DNA of 64,000 bases, taken from the NCBI RefSeq assembly GCF_003344885.1, contig NZ_CP031155.1:1330001-1394000 (forward strand), given 5' to 3'. The stretch comes from Altererythrobacter sp. ZODW24 (lineage in GTDB: Bacteria; Pseudomonadota; Alphaproteobacteria; Sphingomonadales; Sphingomonadaceae). How positions within the stretch are numbered: position 1 is the first letter of the stretch; every line of letters starts with the position of its first letter. A model generated the notes under the pieces. That model had not been told where the DNA came from, did not search any database, and saw only the letters and a list, made by a program, of their open reading frames with translations. Positions 43,838-52,328 of this stretch are shown here, piece after piece. Position numbers and translations under genes: made by a program.

Positions 43838-46447
43838 ATGGCCGGCAAGACGACACCCATGATGGAACAGTATCACGCGCTGAAGAGCGAGGCCGGCGAT
43901 TGCCTGCTGTTCTACCGGATGGGCGATTTCTTCGAACTGTTTTTTGACGATGCGAAAGTAGCCGCTGGCATTCTCGACATCGCCCTAACAGCGCGCGGCA
44001 AAGATAGCGGTGATCCCGTGCCGATGTGCGGCGTGCCGGTACATGCGGCAGAGGGTTACCTGGCGCGGTTGATCAAGGCGGGTTGCCGGGTCGCCATTGC
44101 CGAGCAGACCGAGACACCGGAGGAGGCCAAGAAGCGCGGCGGATACAAGGCGTTAGTCGCGCGTGATATTGTGCGGTTCGTTACCGCCGGCACATTGACG
44201 GAAGAGGCACTGCTGGAACCGCGCCGGGCCAATATGCTCGCAGCGATTTGCGATGTTCGCGGCGCTGTTGGCATCGCAGCTTGCGATATTTCAACCGGGC
44301 GGGTCGAGCTTGAGGAGTGTGCACCCGACGCACTGGGCGCTGCGCTAGCTAGGCTCGGTGCGAGCGAAGTGGTTGCGCCAGAAGGTTGGGAATCCGCACC
44401 CGAAGATTCAATCGCACGCCCGGCGCACGACTTTGGCAGCGACGATGGCGAGAAGCGCTTAAAGAAGTTGCACGGCGTCTCAACACTCGATGGATTCGGA
44501 ACCTTCACCCGGCCGATGTTGGCTGCAGCCGGCGGTCTGATCGCCTATCTCGACCATGCCGGACGCGGAACACTGCCATTCTTGCTGCCACCCGTTGCCA
44601 GAACGGGTGCGGCGCAAATGGCCATGGATGAGGCAACGCGGGCGAGCCTGGAAATACTGAGCGCGCAGACCGGTGGCCGGGCTGGCAGCCTGGTCGCTGC
44701 AGTGGACCGCTGCGTTACCGGCGCTGGTGCCCGGCAATTATCCGACGACCTCTCCGCTCCGCTAACCGACACCGCTGCGATTGGCGAGAGGCTGGCGTTG
44801 GTACGTTGGCTGCACGCGGATCCGCTCATCCGTGCTGATTTGCGCGAGGTCCTGCGCGCCCTACCCGATATAGGACGGGCGCTTGGCCGCGTGGTCGCTG
44901 GAAGGGGAAGCCCGCGAGATCTGGGGCAAGTTCGCGACGGCCTCAACGAAGCACGGCGCATTCGCGACTTCCTCGAAGGCAAGCCCGACGTGCCGTCTCT
45001 GCTAACGCAGTTGCTCCCCGCTATGGGCGGACATGGCGCATTGACCGATTTGCTGTCTCGCGCGCTGGTCCCTGCGCCCCCGACTGAGCGCGCCAAAGGC
45101 GGCTTTATTGCGGAGGGTTATGACGCTGCCCTCGACGAGCTGCGCCAAGTATCAGGCAACGCCCGCCGCGCGATTGCGGCCATGGAAACGCGCTACCGCG
45201 ACGAAACCGGCATCGCGTCGCTGAAGATCAAGCACAATGGCGTGCTGGGTTACTTCATCGAAGTGCCTGCCAAACACGCAGACGCGCTAATGGCACCCGA
45301 TAGCGGCTTCACCCACCGCCAGACTATGGCGGGCGCAGTGCGCTTTAATTCAGTTACGTTGCACGAAGAAGCAGCAAGGATCACGGAAGCTGGTGGCCAT
45401 GCGCTGGTGGCCGAAGAAGCGCATTTTGAAGAGCTTACCGGTGAGGTTGTATCGGCACGCGAGGCCATTGCTCGAACCGCTGACGCTCTCGCCCGGATCG
45501 ACGTTTCAGCGGGACAAGCGGAACGTGCGGCCGAAGGCAATTGGTGCGCCCCGGAGGTCGTGGAAGATAACTGTCTCGAAATCGAAGGCGGCCGCCATCC
45601 AGTCGTCGAAGCCGCGCTGGCTAGCAGCGGAGAGCGCTTTGTCGCCAACGACTGCAGACTTTCCAGTAACGATCGCCTGTGGCTCATCGGCGGACCGAAC
45701 ATGGGCGGTAAGTCGACGTTTCTGCGCCAAAATGCGCTGATCATATTGCTAGCGCAGGCGGGAGGCTACGTTCCAGCCACTTCCGCGAAAATCGGAATGG
45801 TAGACCGCCTGTTCAGCCGCGTTGGCGCGTCGGACAATCTGGCGCGTGGCCGATCGACTTTCATGGTGGAAATGGTCGAAACCGCCGCCATCCTTTCGCA
45901 GGCTACGGAACGCAGCTTCGTAATCCTCGATGAAGTGGGCCGAGGCACCTCAACCTATGACGGTCTCGCTCTGGCCTGGGCCGTAGTGGAGGCGGTGCAT
46001 GAGACCAATCGCTGCCGCTGCTTGTTCGCGACACATTACCACGAAATGTCGAGGCTTGCTGAGAGCTGTGAGGCGCTGTCACTCCATCACGTCCGTGCAC
46101 GCGAATGGAAGGGTGACCTCGTCTTGTTGCACGAGCTATCCGAAGGGCCAGCCGATCGCAGCTACGGGCTCGCCGTTGCAAAACTCGCAGGCGTACCCGC
46201 GCCTGTTGTCTCGCGGGCTCAGTCGGTTTTGAGTCGGCTTGAGCAGGGCCGCGCTGAAACTGGTGGTTTGGCTGCGGGCCTCGGCGACCTCCCACTCTTC
46301 GCGGCGGCCACCGCCGAAATCGGCGAAGCGCAGGTCGATTCGCTGCGTGAGCGACTGCGGGAACTCGACATTGACGCCCTCGCACCGCGTGAGGCATTGG
46401 AATTGTTGTATGAATTGAAGCAGGATGTGTTGAAAACCGATCCTTAA
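43838..46447 (+). CDS. mutS: DNA mismatch repair protein MutS
   Basis: 869 residues. Mismatch-reading motif GDFFELF at 29-35 (F31 and E33 correspond to the Phe and Glu that probe the mispair), connector, lever and clamp domains, then the ATPase with Walker A GGPNMGGKST near 618-627 and Walker B ILDEVGRGTSTYDG. C-terminus LAPREALELLYELK matches the usual dimerisation end. Recognises mismatches and recruits MutL (not in the window). Confidence 0.97.
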   Translation: MAGKTTPMMEQYHALKSEAGDCLLFYRMGDFFELFFDDAKVAAGILDIALTARGKDSGDPVPMCGVPVHAAEGYLARLIKAGCRVAIAEQTETPEEAKKRGGYKALVARDIVRFVTAGTLTEEALLEPRRANMLAAICDVRGAVGIAACDISTGRVELEECAPDALGAALARLGASEVVAPEGWESAPEDSIARPAHDFGSDDGEKRLKKLHGVSTLDGFGTFTRPMLAAAGGLIAYLDHAGRGTLPFLLPPVARTGAAQMAMDEATRASLEILSAQTGGRAGSLVAAVDRCVTGAGARQLSDDLSAPLTDTAAIGERLALVRWLHADPLIRADLREVLRALPDIGRALGRVVAGRGSPRDLGQVRDGLNEARRIRDFLEGKPDVPSLLTQLLPAMGGHGALTDLLSRALVPAPPTERAKGGFIAEGYDAALDELRQVSGNARRAIAAMETRYRDETGIASLKIKHNGVLGYFIEVPAKHADALMAPDSGFTHRQTMAGAVRFNSVTLHEEAARITEAGGHALVAEEAHFEELTGEVVSAREAIARTADALARIDVSAGQAERAAEGNWCAPEVVEDNCLEIEGGRHPVVEAALASSGERFVANDCRLSSNDRLWLIGGPNMGGKSTFLRQNALIILLAQAGGYVPATSAKIGMVDRLFSRVGASDNLARGRSTFMVEMVETAAILSQATERSFVILDEVGRGTSTYDGLALAWAVVEAVHETNRCRCLFATHYHEMSRLAESCEALSLHHVRAREWKGDLVLLHELSEGPADRSYGLAVAKLAGVPAPVVSRAQSVLSRLEQGRAETGGLAAGLGDLPLFAAATAEIGEAQVDSLRERLRELDIDALAPREALELLYELKQDVLKTDP

Positions 46448-46471
46448 CCCTGTTCGACTATCTCTGCTCGC

Positions 46472-46903
46472 ATGAGCAATTCACTGAATCCGATCAACAT
46501 CGCCCTCGCATTGGGCGCTCTTGCCACCATTATCGGTGTGGTCACCATTGTGACCGATAATGACAGCGAAGCCGAATTGGTTGTTGCAGCAGCCGAAGAA
46601 ACCGCCCCGGTTCAGAAGGTGCCCAAACGCCAAGCGACCGCTGGCGCTTGGGGTTTCGATGAAGCTGAAGGCGAAGAAGGTGAGCCAGAATTGAAAGAAG
46701 ATACACGTCCCGCCCAAGATGATGACGGCGGCTGGGGTGTTTCCGACGCAGACTCTTCACCTGCCCCCCAACCGCCTATGGCGGACACCGGCAGATCCGA
46801 ATACACCGAAGACAGCAATGTTGGCGAGCGTCCAGGACCTGCCGTCCCTAATGGAGCACCTCCAGGATCTGGGGACCGGGTCGAAGGTTTGAGCAACGAC
46901 TAA
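46472..46903 (+). CDS. Hypothetical protein with one membrane helix and acidic disordered tail
   Basis: 143 residues. A single hydrophobic helix at about 8-27 (ALALGALATIIGVVTIV), then an acidic, low-complexity tail rich in Glu, Asp, Pro, Gly and Ser. Two similar segments, GAWGFDEAEGEEGEPE and GGWGVSDADSSPAP, look like a weak internal repeat (GxWGxxxAxxxxxxP). No known domain. It begins 24 bases after mutS, so probably transcribed with it. Coding is supported by position and by an uninterrupted frame; function unknown. Confidence 0.6.
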   Translation: MSNSLNPINIALALGALATIIGVVTIVTDNDSEAELVVAAAEETAPVQKVPKRQATAGAWGFDEAEGEEGEPELKEDTRPAQDDDGGWGVSDADSSPAPQPPMADTGRSEYTEDSNVGERPGPAVPNGAPPGSGDRVEGLSND

Positions 46904-46944
46904 GAGGCTACCCGTAGCCGAAAGAAAGCGTTATCCTGCAGGGG

Positions 46945-47142
46945 ATGACCGACAGCCCCACATCCAATTAACTTGCTGAAAAACTAACCGATTTCGCTGA
47001 GGAGCGTACGGACTGGGCAGAAGATCGCACCGTCCAAGCAACCGAGCGCACGTATGCAGGTTGGCTAAGTTACCTTGTGAGTGGCGGCGCGGCCTTGCTG
47101 GTCGCGGCCCTATGGCTGCTACGGGAAAGCGTGGTCGCTTAA
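46945..47142 (+). pseudogene. Broken DUF202-like membrane protein gene
   Basis: From the ATG at 46945 (GGGG before it) the frame reads MTDSPTSN, then TAA at 46969-46971, then continues LAEKLTDFAEERTDWAEDR, TVQATERTYAGW, and a hydrophobic helix to a stop at 47140-47142. The TDWAEDR-x(4)-ERT-x-AGW stretch is the DUF202 signature. After AGW the family normally has about 70 more residues with three helices; here only one helix remains, so an internal deletion is likely as well as the stop. No ATG lies downstream of the stop in frame. A sequencing error at the stop cannot be excluded, but the missing helices stand regardless. Confidence 0.65.
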
Positions 47143-47143
47143 C

Positions 47144-48013
47144 TTAACGCGTGGGAACCGGAGCGTCGCCGGTATAGTCATAGAACCCGCGGCCAGTCTT
47201 TCGGCCAAGCCAACCGGCTTCGACATATTTCACGAGCAGAGGGGCCGGGCGATATTTGCTATCGCCGGTGGTGTTATAGAGCACCATCACGATGTCGAGA
47301 CACGTGTCTAGCCCAACAAAATCAGCGAGTTCCAGTGGACCCATCGGATGATTGAGGCCAATCCGGCAGCCCTTGTCGATATCTTCGATACTGGCAGTGC
47401 CCTGCCCCAATACGAAAACCGCTTCATTGATCATCGGCAATAGAATGCGGTTCACTACAAAGCCTGGCTCGTCCTGAACCTCGACAACTTGCTTGTTGAG
47501 CAGGCCCGCAAATGCACGCATCCGCTCGGTTGTTTCAGGCGCAGTGGCTAGACCAGGAATAACCTCGATCAGGCCCATAATGGGAACCGGATTAAAGAAG
47601 TGCAGGCCGATGAACCTTGCGGGGTCGGGCGAATGGTTCGCCATCCGCGTGATCGGGATCGAGCTCGTGTTGCTTGCGAGAATAGCATCGGGACCGAGGA
47701 TTTTGCCCGCTTCGGCAAAAATTGCCTGTTTGATAGGCTCTTTCTCGGTTGCCGCTTCGATGATCAGTTCAGCATCAGTCATCGGTGCATAATCAGCTAC
47801 CGGAGTAATCCGGCCCAGTGCGGACACAGCATCGGACGGGTCGATCTTGCCCTTGCCAACCAACCGGTCGAGAGCTTTCTCAATGCCCGCTTTTGATTTT
47901 TCCGCGATCGCGAGATCAACATCGGCAAGCATTACCTGCATTCCAGCCTGAGCCACGCTTTGCGCAATGCCTGCGCCCATTTGGCCAGCACCGATAATTC
48001 CGACGTTATTCAT
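47144..48013 (-). CDS. 3-hydroxybutyryl-CoA dehydrogenase
   Basis: 289 residues. NAD-binding motif VGIIGAGQMGAGIAQSVAQ at the start, catalytic region ILASNTSSIPITRMA, GLHFFNPVPIMGLIEVI with the active-site histidine, and the C-terminal domain (GFVVNRILLPMINEA, MGPLELADFVGLDTCLDI). Converts acetoacetyl-CoA and 3-hydroxybutyryl-CoA (Hbd/PaaH type). ATG at 48013 is chosen, with AGAGGG upstream; an in-frame start at 48040 is weaker. Followed upstream by the cobalamin adenosyltransferase gene in the same direction. Confidence 0.93.
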   Translation of the reverse strand: MNNVGIIGAGQMGAGIAQSVAQAGMQVMLADVDLAIAEKSKAGIEKALDRLVGKGKIDPSDAVSALGRITPVADYAPMTDAELIIEAATEKEPIKQAIFAEAGKILGPDAILASNTSSIPITRMANHSPDPARFIGLHFFNPVPIMGLIEVIPGLATAPETTERMRAFAGLLNKQVVEVQDEPGFVVNRILLPMINEAVFVLGQGTASIEDIDKGCRIGLNHPMGPLELADFVGLDTCLDIVMVLYNTTGDSKYRPAPLLVKYVEAGWLGRKTGRGFYDYTGDAPVPTR

Positions 48014-48077
48014 GAAAAGCCCTCTTCGCAGTTGCAGCATAGCCTCTAGCCGCTGCTGTCTGCGATTGCCAGAGCCC

Positions 48078-48653
48078 CTACCTATTCGCTCCCGGCGTCC
48101 ATTTCACGTCGAGACGCCCGTTCTCGTTAAGAACGCGGGCCAAGACGAACAGATAGTCTGAAAGGCGGTTGATATAGGCATATCCTACCGGATTAACCGG
48201 CTCTTCTTCCGCCAGCGCCGCCACCGTGCGTTCAGCGCGACGTACCGCGGCCCTCGCGATGTGGACCCGCGCCGCCCCTTCGCTTCCGCCGGGCAGTACA
48301 AAACTCGTCAGTGGCTCAAGATCTTCATTGAATGCATCCATCGCACGCTCAAGCCAATCGACCTGCGATTGAACGACCCGGAGCACCATTTCTGAAGGTG
48401 CGAAATCATCATCTTCGGCTGCAGGGGTTGCCAGATCGGCCCCTAGATCAAAGAGGTCGTTCTGGACCCGTATCAACCCACCTTGATGAATACCGCCAAC
48501 AGAAACGGCGGCGAAACCGACAGCGCTATTAGCCTCATCCACCGCGCCTATCGCTTCGATACGGGCGGCATATTTTGCACAGCGCGAACCGTCGACAAGG
48601 CCGGTTGTGCCATCATCGCCAGTGCGGGTGTAAATCTTGTTGAGTTTTACCAT
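48078..48653 (-). CDS. Cob(I)yrinic acid a,c-diamide adenosyltransferase, PduO type
   Basis: 191 residues. N-terminal KIYTRTGDDGTTGLVDG is the ATP-binding motif of PduO-type ATRs; IEAIGAVDEANSAVGFA and the C-terminal AYINRLSDYLFVLARVLN complete the fold. Makes adenosylcobalamin, probably for methylmalonyl-CoA mutase. No cobalamin synthesis genes are in the window, so it may serve salvage. Confidence 0.93.
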   Translation of the reverse strand: MVKLNKIYTRTGDDGTTGLVDGSRCAKYAARIEAIGAVDEANSAVGFAAVSVGGIHQGGLIRVQNDLFDLGADLATPAAEDDDFAPSEMVLRVVQSQVDWLERAMDAFNEDLEPLTSFVLPGGSEGAARVHIARAAVRRAERTVAALAEEEPVNPVGYAYINRLSDYLFVLARVLNENGRLDVKWTPGANR

Positions 48654-48668
48654 GCTGCCGCCCCGCCT

Positions 48669-48899
48669 TTAGCGGTTGAACATCAGCAAGATACCGACGA
48701 CGACAATCGCCAACGCCTGATATTTGATGCGGTTGAACATCATCTTATTCTGCATCAACTGCATATCGGTCGCATCCACGCCCTCACCCGTTTCGAGATC
48801 AATTTTGGTGCTTTTCATAAAAGCAATGATCCCGCGGACGAGGCTCACAAGAACCATGATGGCGAGGAGGACGATAGCGATGACAAGAATAGTGTTCAT
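48669..48899 (-). CDS. HIG1 domain / twin transmembrane protein
   Basis: 76 residues with two helices (about 3-26 and 58-74) flanking a loop TGEGVDATDMQLMQNKMMFNR, the conserved QNKMM-x-R pattern of the bacterial HIG1-like twin transmembrane proteins. Mitochondrial relatives tune cytochrome c oxidase; the bacterial role is unproven. Fifteen bases upstream of the ATR gene and ten bases after gluQRS, all in one direction. Confidence 0.8.
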   Translation of the reverse strand: MNTILVIAIVLLAIMVLVSLVRGIIAFMKSTKIDLETGEGVDATDMQLMQNKMMFNRIKYQALAIVVVGILLMFNR

Positions 48900-48908
48900 G
48901 GCATCTAT

Positions 48909-49751
48909 TTAGGGACGCCCCAGAGAAATTCCAGTCGGGAAGTTCTGCGCACGCAATTGTGCCGCCAATGCGGCCCCGTCCTCACCTGCGAGGCGGCGAT
49001 CTGCCAGCGAAGGGGAATTCTTGCGCTTAGCCAGCTTTTGCCCGGTTTCATCGAGCAACAGATCATGGTGATGCCATGTGGGCACTGGCAGGCCTAAGAG
49101 CTCTTGAAGCACCCGATGGATATGGCTGGCAGCAAACAAATCGGCACCGCGCGTAACCAAAGTGACCCCGTCCACCGCATCGTCGATTGTCGCAGCAAGG
49201 TGATAGCTAACTGGCGCCTCCTTGCGCACTAGGACAACATCGCCAGCCGCCATAGCTTCGCATTGCTGAACGCCCGCAAGCGAATCTACCCATTCGAGCG
49301 GTCCGGTTTCAGCCAAGGCGTGCTCCATATCGATCCGCCATTGGACCGGCTCGCCCTGGGGAATGTTCCGGTGCTTGCAGGTACCGGGATAGACTGGCCC
49401 TTCAGGTCCGGTGATGACAGCCGCCTCCGCAATCTCGGCGCGGGTGCAACGACAGGGGTATAGCAGACCTCGAGATTTCAGCTCGTCGGCCGCTGCTTCA
49501 TAGCTAGCCAGCCTCTGCGACTGCGCCGGGACCTCCTCCCATTCCAGACCCAGCCATGCCAAATCCTCGCGAAATACTTCGGCAAGCTCAGGCCGGCTGC
49601 GTGTGCCATCAATATCCTCGATGCGAAGCAGGAAACGCCCACCCCCGTTACGCGCCAAATCATGCGCCACGATCGCCGAATAGGCATGTCCAAGATGGAG
49701 CGGACCGTTCGGGCTGGGGGCAAAACGGGTGACGGTTAAGGGGCTGGGCAT
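48909..49751 (-). CDS. gluQ: Glutamyl-queuosine tRNA(Asp) synthetase
   Basis: 280 residues, a class I aminoacyl-tRNA synthetase catalytic core without the anticodon-binding domain. The opening TVTRFAPSPNGPLHLGHA contains the HIGH equivalent, LLRIEDIDGTRSRPE follows, the zinc-site-like YPCRCTRAEI lies in the middle, and QKLAKRKNS is the KMSKS equivalent. It attaches glutamate to queuosine 34 of tRNA(Asp). First gene of a run gluQ, HIG1, ATR, possibly through hbd. Confidence 0.94.
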   Translation of the reverse strand: MPSPLTVTRFAPSPNGPLHLGHAYSAIVAHDLARNGGGRFLLRIEDIDGTRSRPELAEVFREDLAWLGLEWEEVPAQSQRLASYEAAADELKSRGLLYPCRCTRAEIAEAAVITGPEGPVYPGTCKHRNIPQGEPVQWRIDMEHALAETGPLEWVDSLAGVQQCEAMAAGDVVLVRKEAPVSYHLAATIDDAVDGVTLVTRGADLFAASHIHRVLQELLGLPVPTWHHHDLLLDETGQKLAKRKNSPSLADRRLAGEDGAALAAQLRAQNFPTGISLGRP

Positions 49752-49876
49752 ATGGCGTTGTCTCTACAACCAAGCTGCCTCCCGGCACAAATGTTTGTGG
49801 ATTGCAGGCCTGTCACGGTCTTGACGCTTTGCCCTGCTTCATGCTCCTTGGCACGCGGAACGGAGGAAATTACGCC

Positions 49877-50485
49877 TTGTTCAAAGCAGATCTGATTGAG
49901 CGGGCCGCAAGGTTCCGTAGCGCAGAAGAAGACCATGCCCGCAGCCCGCAAAGCTGCCCGGCTCTGGTGCTGAACGCCGATTACACGCCGCTATCCTATT
50001 ATCCGCTCAGCCTTTGGCCATGGCAAACCGCGATCAAGGCCGTGTTCCTTGAGCGGGTCGATGTGATCGAAAGCTATGACCGTGCAGTTCACTCGCCGTC
50101 GCTCGATATGCCGATCCCGTCGGTCATCGCGCTGCGGCAATATGTGAAGCCCAGCCAGTTCCCTGCCTTCACGCGCTTCAACCTGTTCCTGCGCGACCGG
50201 TTCACCTGCCAATATTGCGGCAGCCCGCAGAGCCTGACATTCGATCACGTAGTGCCGCGCCGGCTCGGCGGGAAGACAACGTGGGAGAACATCCTCACGG
50301 CTTGCGCGCCCTGCAATATGAAGAAGGGCGGGCGCACGCCCCAGCAGGCGCATATGAATGTGCTGTGCAAGCCAATCCGGCCGACCAACTGGCAGTTGCA
50401 AACTCGCGGAAAGGGCTTTCCGCCCAACTTCCTCCACGAAACGTGGCGCGATTGGCTGTACTGGGACGTCGAATTGGAAGCCTAG
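49877..50485 (+). CDS. HNH endonuclease family protein
   Basis: 202 residues from a TTG at 49877, chosen because GGAGG lies ten bases upstream and the homologous part begins at FKADLIERAARF; ATG at 49841 or 49802 would add residues without similarity. The HNH site is in RFTCQYCGSPQSLTFDHVVP with TWENILTACAPCNMKKGG: two CxxC pairs binding zinc plus the DH and N. A chromosomal, conserved single gene without restriction partners, so housekeeping DNA processing is likelier than defence. Convergent with kynU, overlapping by four bases. Confidence 0.82.
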   Translation: MFKADLIERAARFRSAEEDHARSPQSCPALVLNADYTPLSYYPLSLWPWQTAIKAVFLERVDVIESYDRAVHSPSLDMPIPSVIALRQYVKPSQFPAFTRFNLFLRDRFTCQYCGSPQSLTFDHVVPRRLGGKTTWENILTACAPCNMKKGGRTPQQAHMNVLCKPIRPTNWQLQTRGKGFPPNFLHETWRDWLYWDVELEA

Positions 50486-51705
50486 GTTACCTTTGACCGT
50501 TCGGAGAATTCCGGACGCTGCCATTCTCCACGTTCGATCAGTTCAGCAAGCGCGGTTGCTGCTTTGAAGACATCTTCGAATGACAGATAGCTTGGCGCAA
50601 AGCCGAACCGGAGAATGTCGGGCTCACGGAAGTCGCCAATGATGCCGCGAGCAATGAGCGCCTGACAGATCGGATAGGCATGTTCGTGCCGGAATGATAG
50701 CTGACTGCCTCGGACCGCCGGATCAGTTGGACTGACCAGCTCAAGATCAGGCAGTTTTTCCGTCACGACAGCACGGAAGAACTCGCTCATTCTGCGTGAT
50801 TTCTCGGCCAGGGCCGCAGTCCCGATCTCTGCGGCGATGTCCACGCCGACTTCGAGCGCGGCGAGCCCGAGAATATGCGGTGTGCCCGCCAGCAGCCGGT
50901 CAACACCCGGCGCAGGCGTGTAGTCGTCTGAAAAAGCGAAAGGAGCCGCGTGGCCCATCCAGCCGCTGAGTGGTTGTTGTAAGGCATCATGGTGACGCTT
51001 CGCGACATAGGCAAAGGCAGGCGCACCCGGGCCGCCATTGAGATATTTATACCCGCAGCCCACAGCAAAATCGGCATCACAGCCATTCAGATCGACTTCA
51101 ACTGCGCCGACGCTGTGCGACAAATCCCACAGGACAAGTGCGCCGACATCATGGGCCGCCTTGGTCAGCCGCGCCATCTCATGCATGCGGCCTGACTTGT
51201 AATGGACGTGGGTGAGCAAAAGCAGTGCGACATCGTCACCTAACGCAGCTTCGAGATCATCCGCTGCGGCAGTCTTTTGATCCGCGAGGCCCTGCCCCTC
51301 CAAACCCTGAATCATATAGAGATCGGTCGGGAAGTTGCCCGGTTCGGACAACACGACTGTCCGCCCAGGCTGCATAGCTAGCGCGGCAGCGATCAGCTTG
51401 AACAAGTTCACGGAGACCGAGTCCGCCGCGATCACTTCATCAGGCTCGGCACCGATCAGCGGAGCAATCTTTGAGCCGACACGCTGCGGCATCGAAATCC
51501 AGTCAGCATCGTTCCAGCTGCGGATGAGGCCAATTCCCCATTCCTCGCGAATGACCTTTTCGACTCTACCCGGCGTAGCGACCGGTAATGCGCCAAGCGA
51601 ATTACCGTCGAGATAGATAACCCCGTCAGGCCAAGTAAACCGCGACCGGAAATGCGCTAGCGGATCAGCGTCATCTAGACGGCGCGCTTCAGCGAGATCG
51701 GTCAT
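50482..51705 (-). CDS. kynU: Kynureninase
   Basis: 407 residues, PLP fold type I. N-terminus VIYLDGNSLGALP, the PLP aspartate and histidine in LVLWDLSHSVGAVEVDL, and the lysine K220 in GCGYKYLNGGPGAPAF. Cleaves kynurenine to anthranilate and alanine. Start overlaps kynB by ATGA. Final gene of the kynA-kynB-kynU operon. Confidence 0.96.
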   Translation of the reverse strand: MTDLAEARRLDDADPLAHFRSRFTWPDGVIYLDGNSLGALPVATPGRVEKVIREEWGIGLIRSWNDADWISMPQRVGSKIAPLIGAEPDEVIAADSVSVNLFKLIAAALAMQPGRTVVLSEPGNFPTDLYMIQGLEGQGLADQKTAAADDLEAALGDDVALLLLTHVHYKSGRMHEMARLTKAAHDVGALVLWDLSHSVGAVEVDLNGCDADFAVGCGYKYLNGGPGAPAFAYVAKRHHDALQQPLSGWMGHAAPFAFSDDYTPAPGVDRLLAGTPHILGLAALEVGVDIAAEIGTAALAEKSRRMSEFFRAVVTEKLPDLELVSPTDPAVRGSQLSFRHEHAYPICQALIARGIIGDFREPDILRFGFAPSYLSFEDVFKAATALAELIERGEWQRPEFSERSKVT

Positions 51706-52328
51706 AGGACATCCCTCAGAACGGCGCGAACAGGCGACGCATCACCTCCGACGATTGGGAGCGGTAGGGCAATGAGTTCATATCGGCCGGGTTCAATATC
51801 ATCGAGTACAAGCCCCTCCAGCACCCGAATATCTGCCGCCAGAACAGCTTTGTGCGCGTCCATCGTCTTGGATTCTTGCGGATCAATCGAAGGCGTATCG
51901 ATACCCACGAGTTTCACACCATGAAGCGCCAACCAGCGAATTGTATCGGCAGAAATCGCTGTGAAGCCTGCTTGCCAAGCCTCATGCGGGAAACTGTCAT
52001 AGGTCCGAAAGAGCACACGTTCCGCACCATTCAGGTTGGGCAAATCAACCTCCTCAATCGCATCAACTGCTAGCCGAGCATCGACGACCAAACATTCGCC
52101 AAGATATGGCTCCAGATCAACTGACGCGATGTCGGGAGCGCCTTCTGAATAGTGCAGCGGCGCATCGGCATGGGCACCTGTGTGCGTCGACAGAGTGAGC
52201 CGCGAAACGTTGACCGGCGAGCCTTTAGCCATCTTCCAAGTCTGTTTACCGCCGAAGGGCGTATCACCCGGCCAAACGGGTATATTCGGACGCAATCGCT
52301 GCGAAATATCGTGGATCACTCTGCTCAT
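51702..52328 (-). CDS. kynB: Kynurenine formamidase (arylformamidase)
   Basis: 208 residues of the cyclase family. The metal-binding motif STHTGAHADAPLHY at 47-60 has H49, H53 and D55. VWPGDTPF and SKTMDAHKAVLAADIRVLEG are further family marks. Hydrolyses N-formylkynurenine to kynurenine. The ATG at 52328 overlaps the kynA stop by four bases; a longer frame to 52469 lies wholly inside kynA and is rejected. Confidence 0.95.
   Translation of the reverse strand: MSRVIHDISQRLRPNIPVWPGDTPFGGKQTWKMAKGSPVNVSRLTLSTHTGAHADAPLHYSEGAPDIASVDLEPYLGECLVVDARLAVDAIEEVDLPNLNGAERVLFRTYDSFPHEAWQAGFTAISADTIRWLALHGVKLVGIDTPSIDPQESKTMDAHKAVLAADIRVLEGLVLDDIEPGRYELIALPLPIVGGDASPVRAVLRDVL

Noticed and set aside
46906-46919. 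GGCTA-CCCG-TAGCC hairpin as a terminator
   Set aside because: Only five base pairs and no T run.
49877-50485. HNH protein as part of a restriction or defence system
   Set aside because: Single conserved-type chromosomal gene, no methylase, helicase or toxin neighbours.
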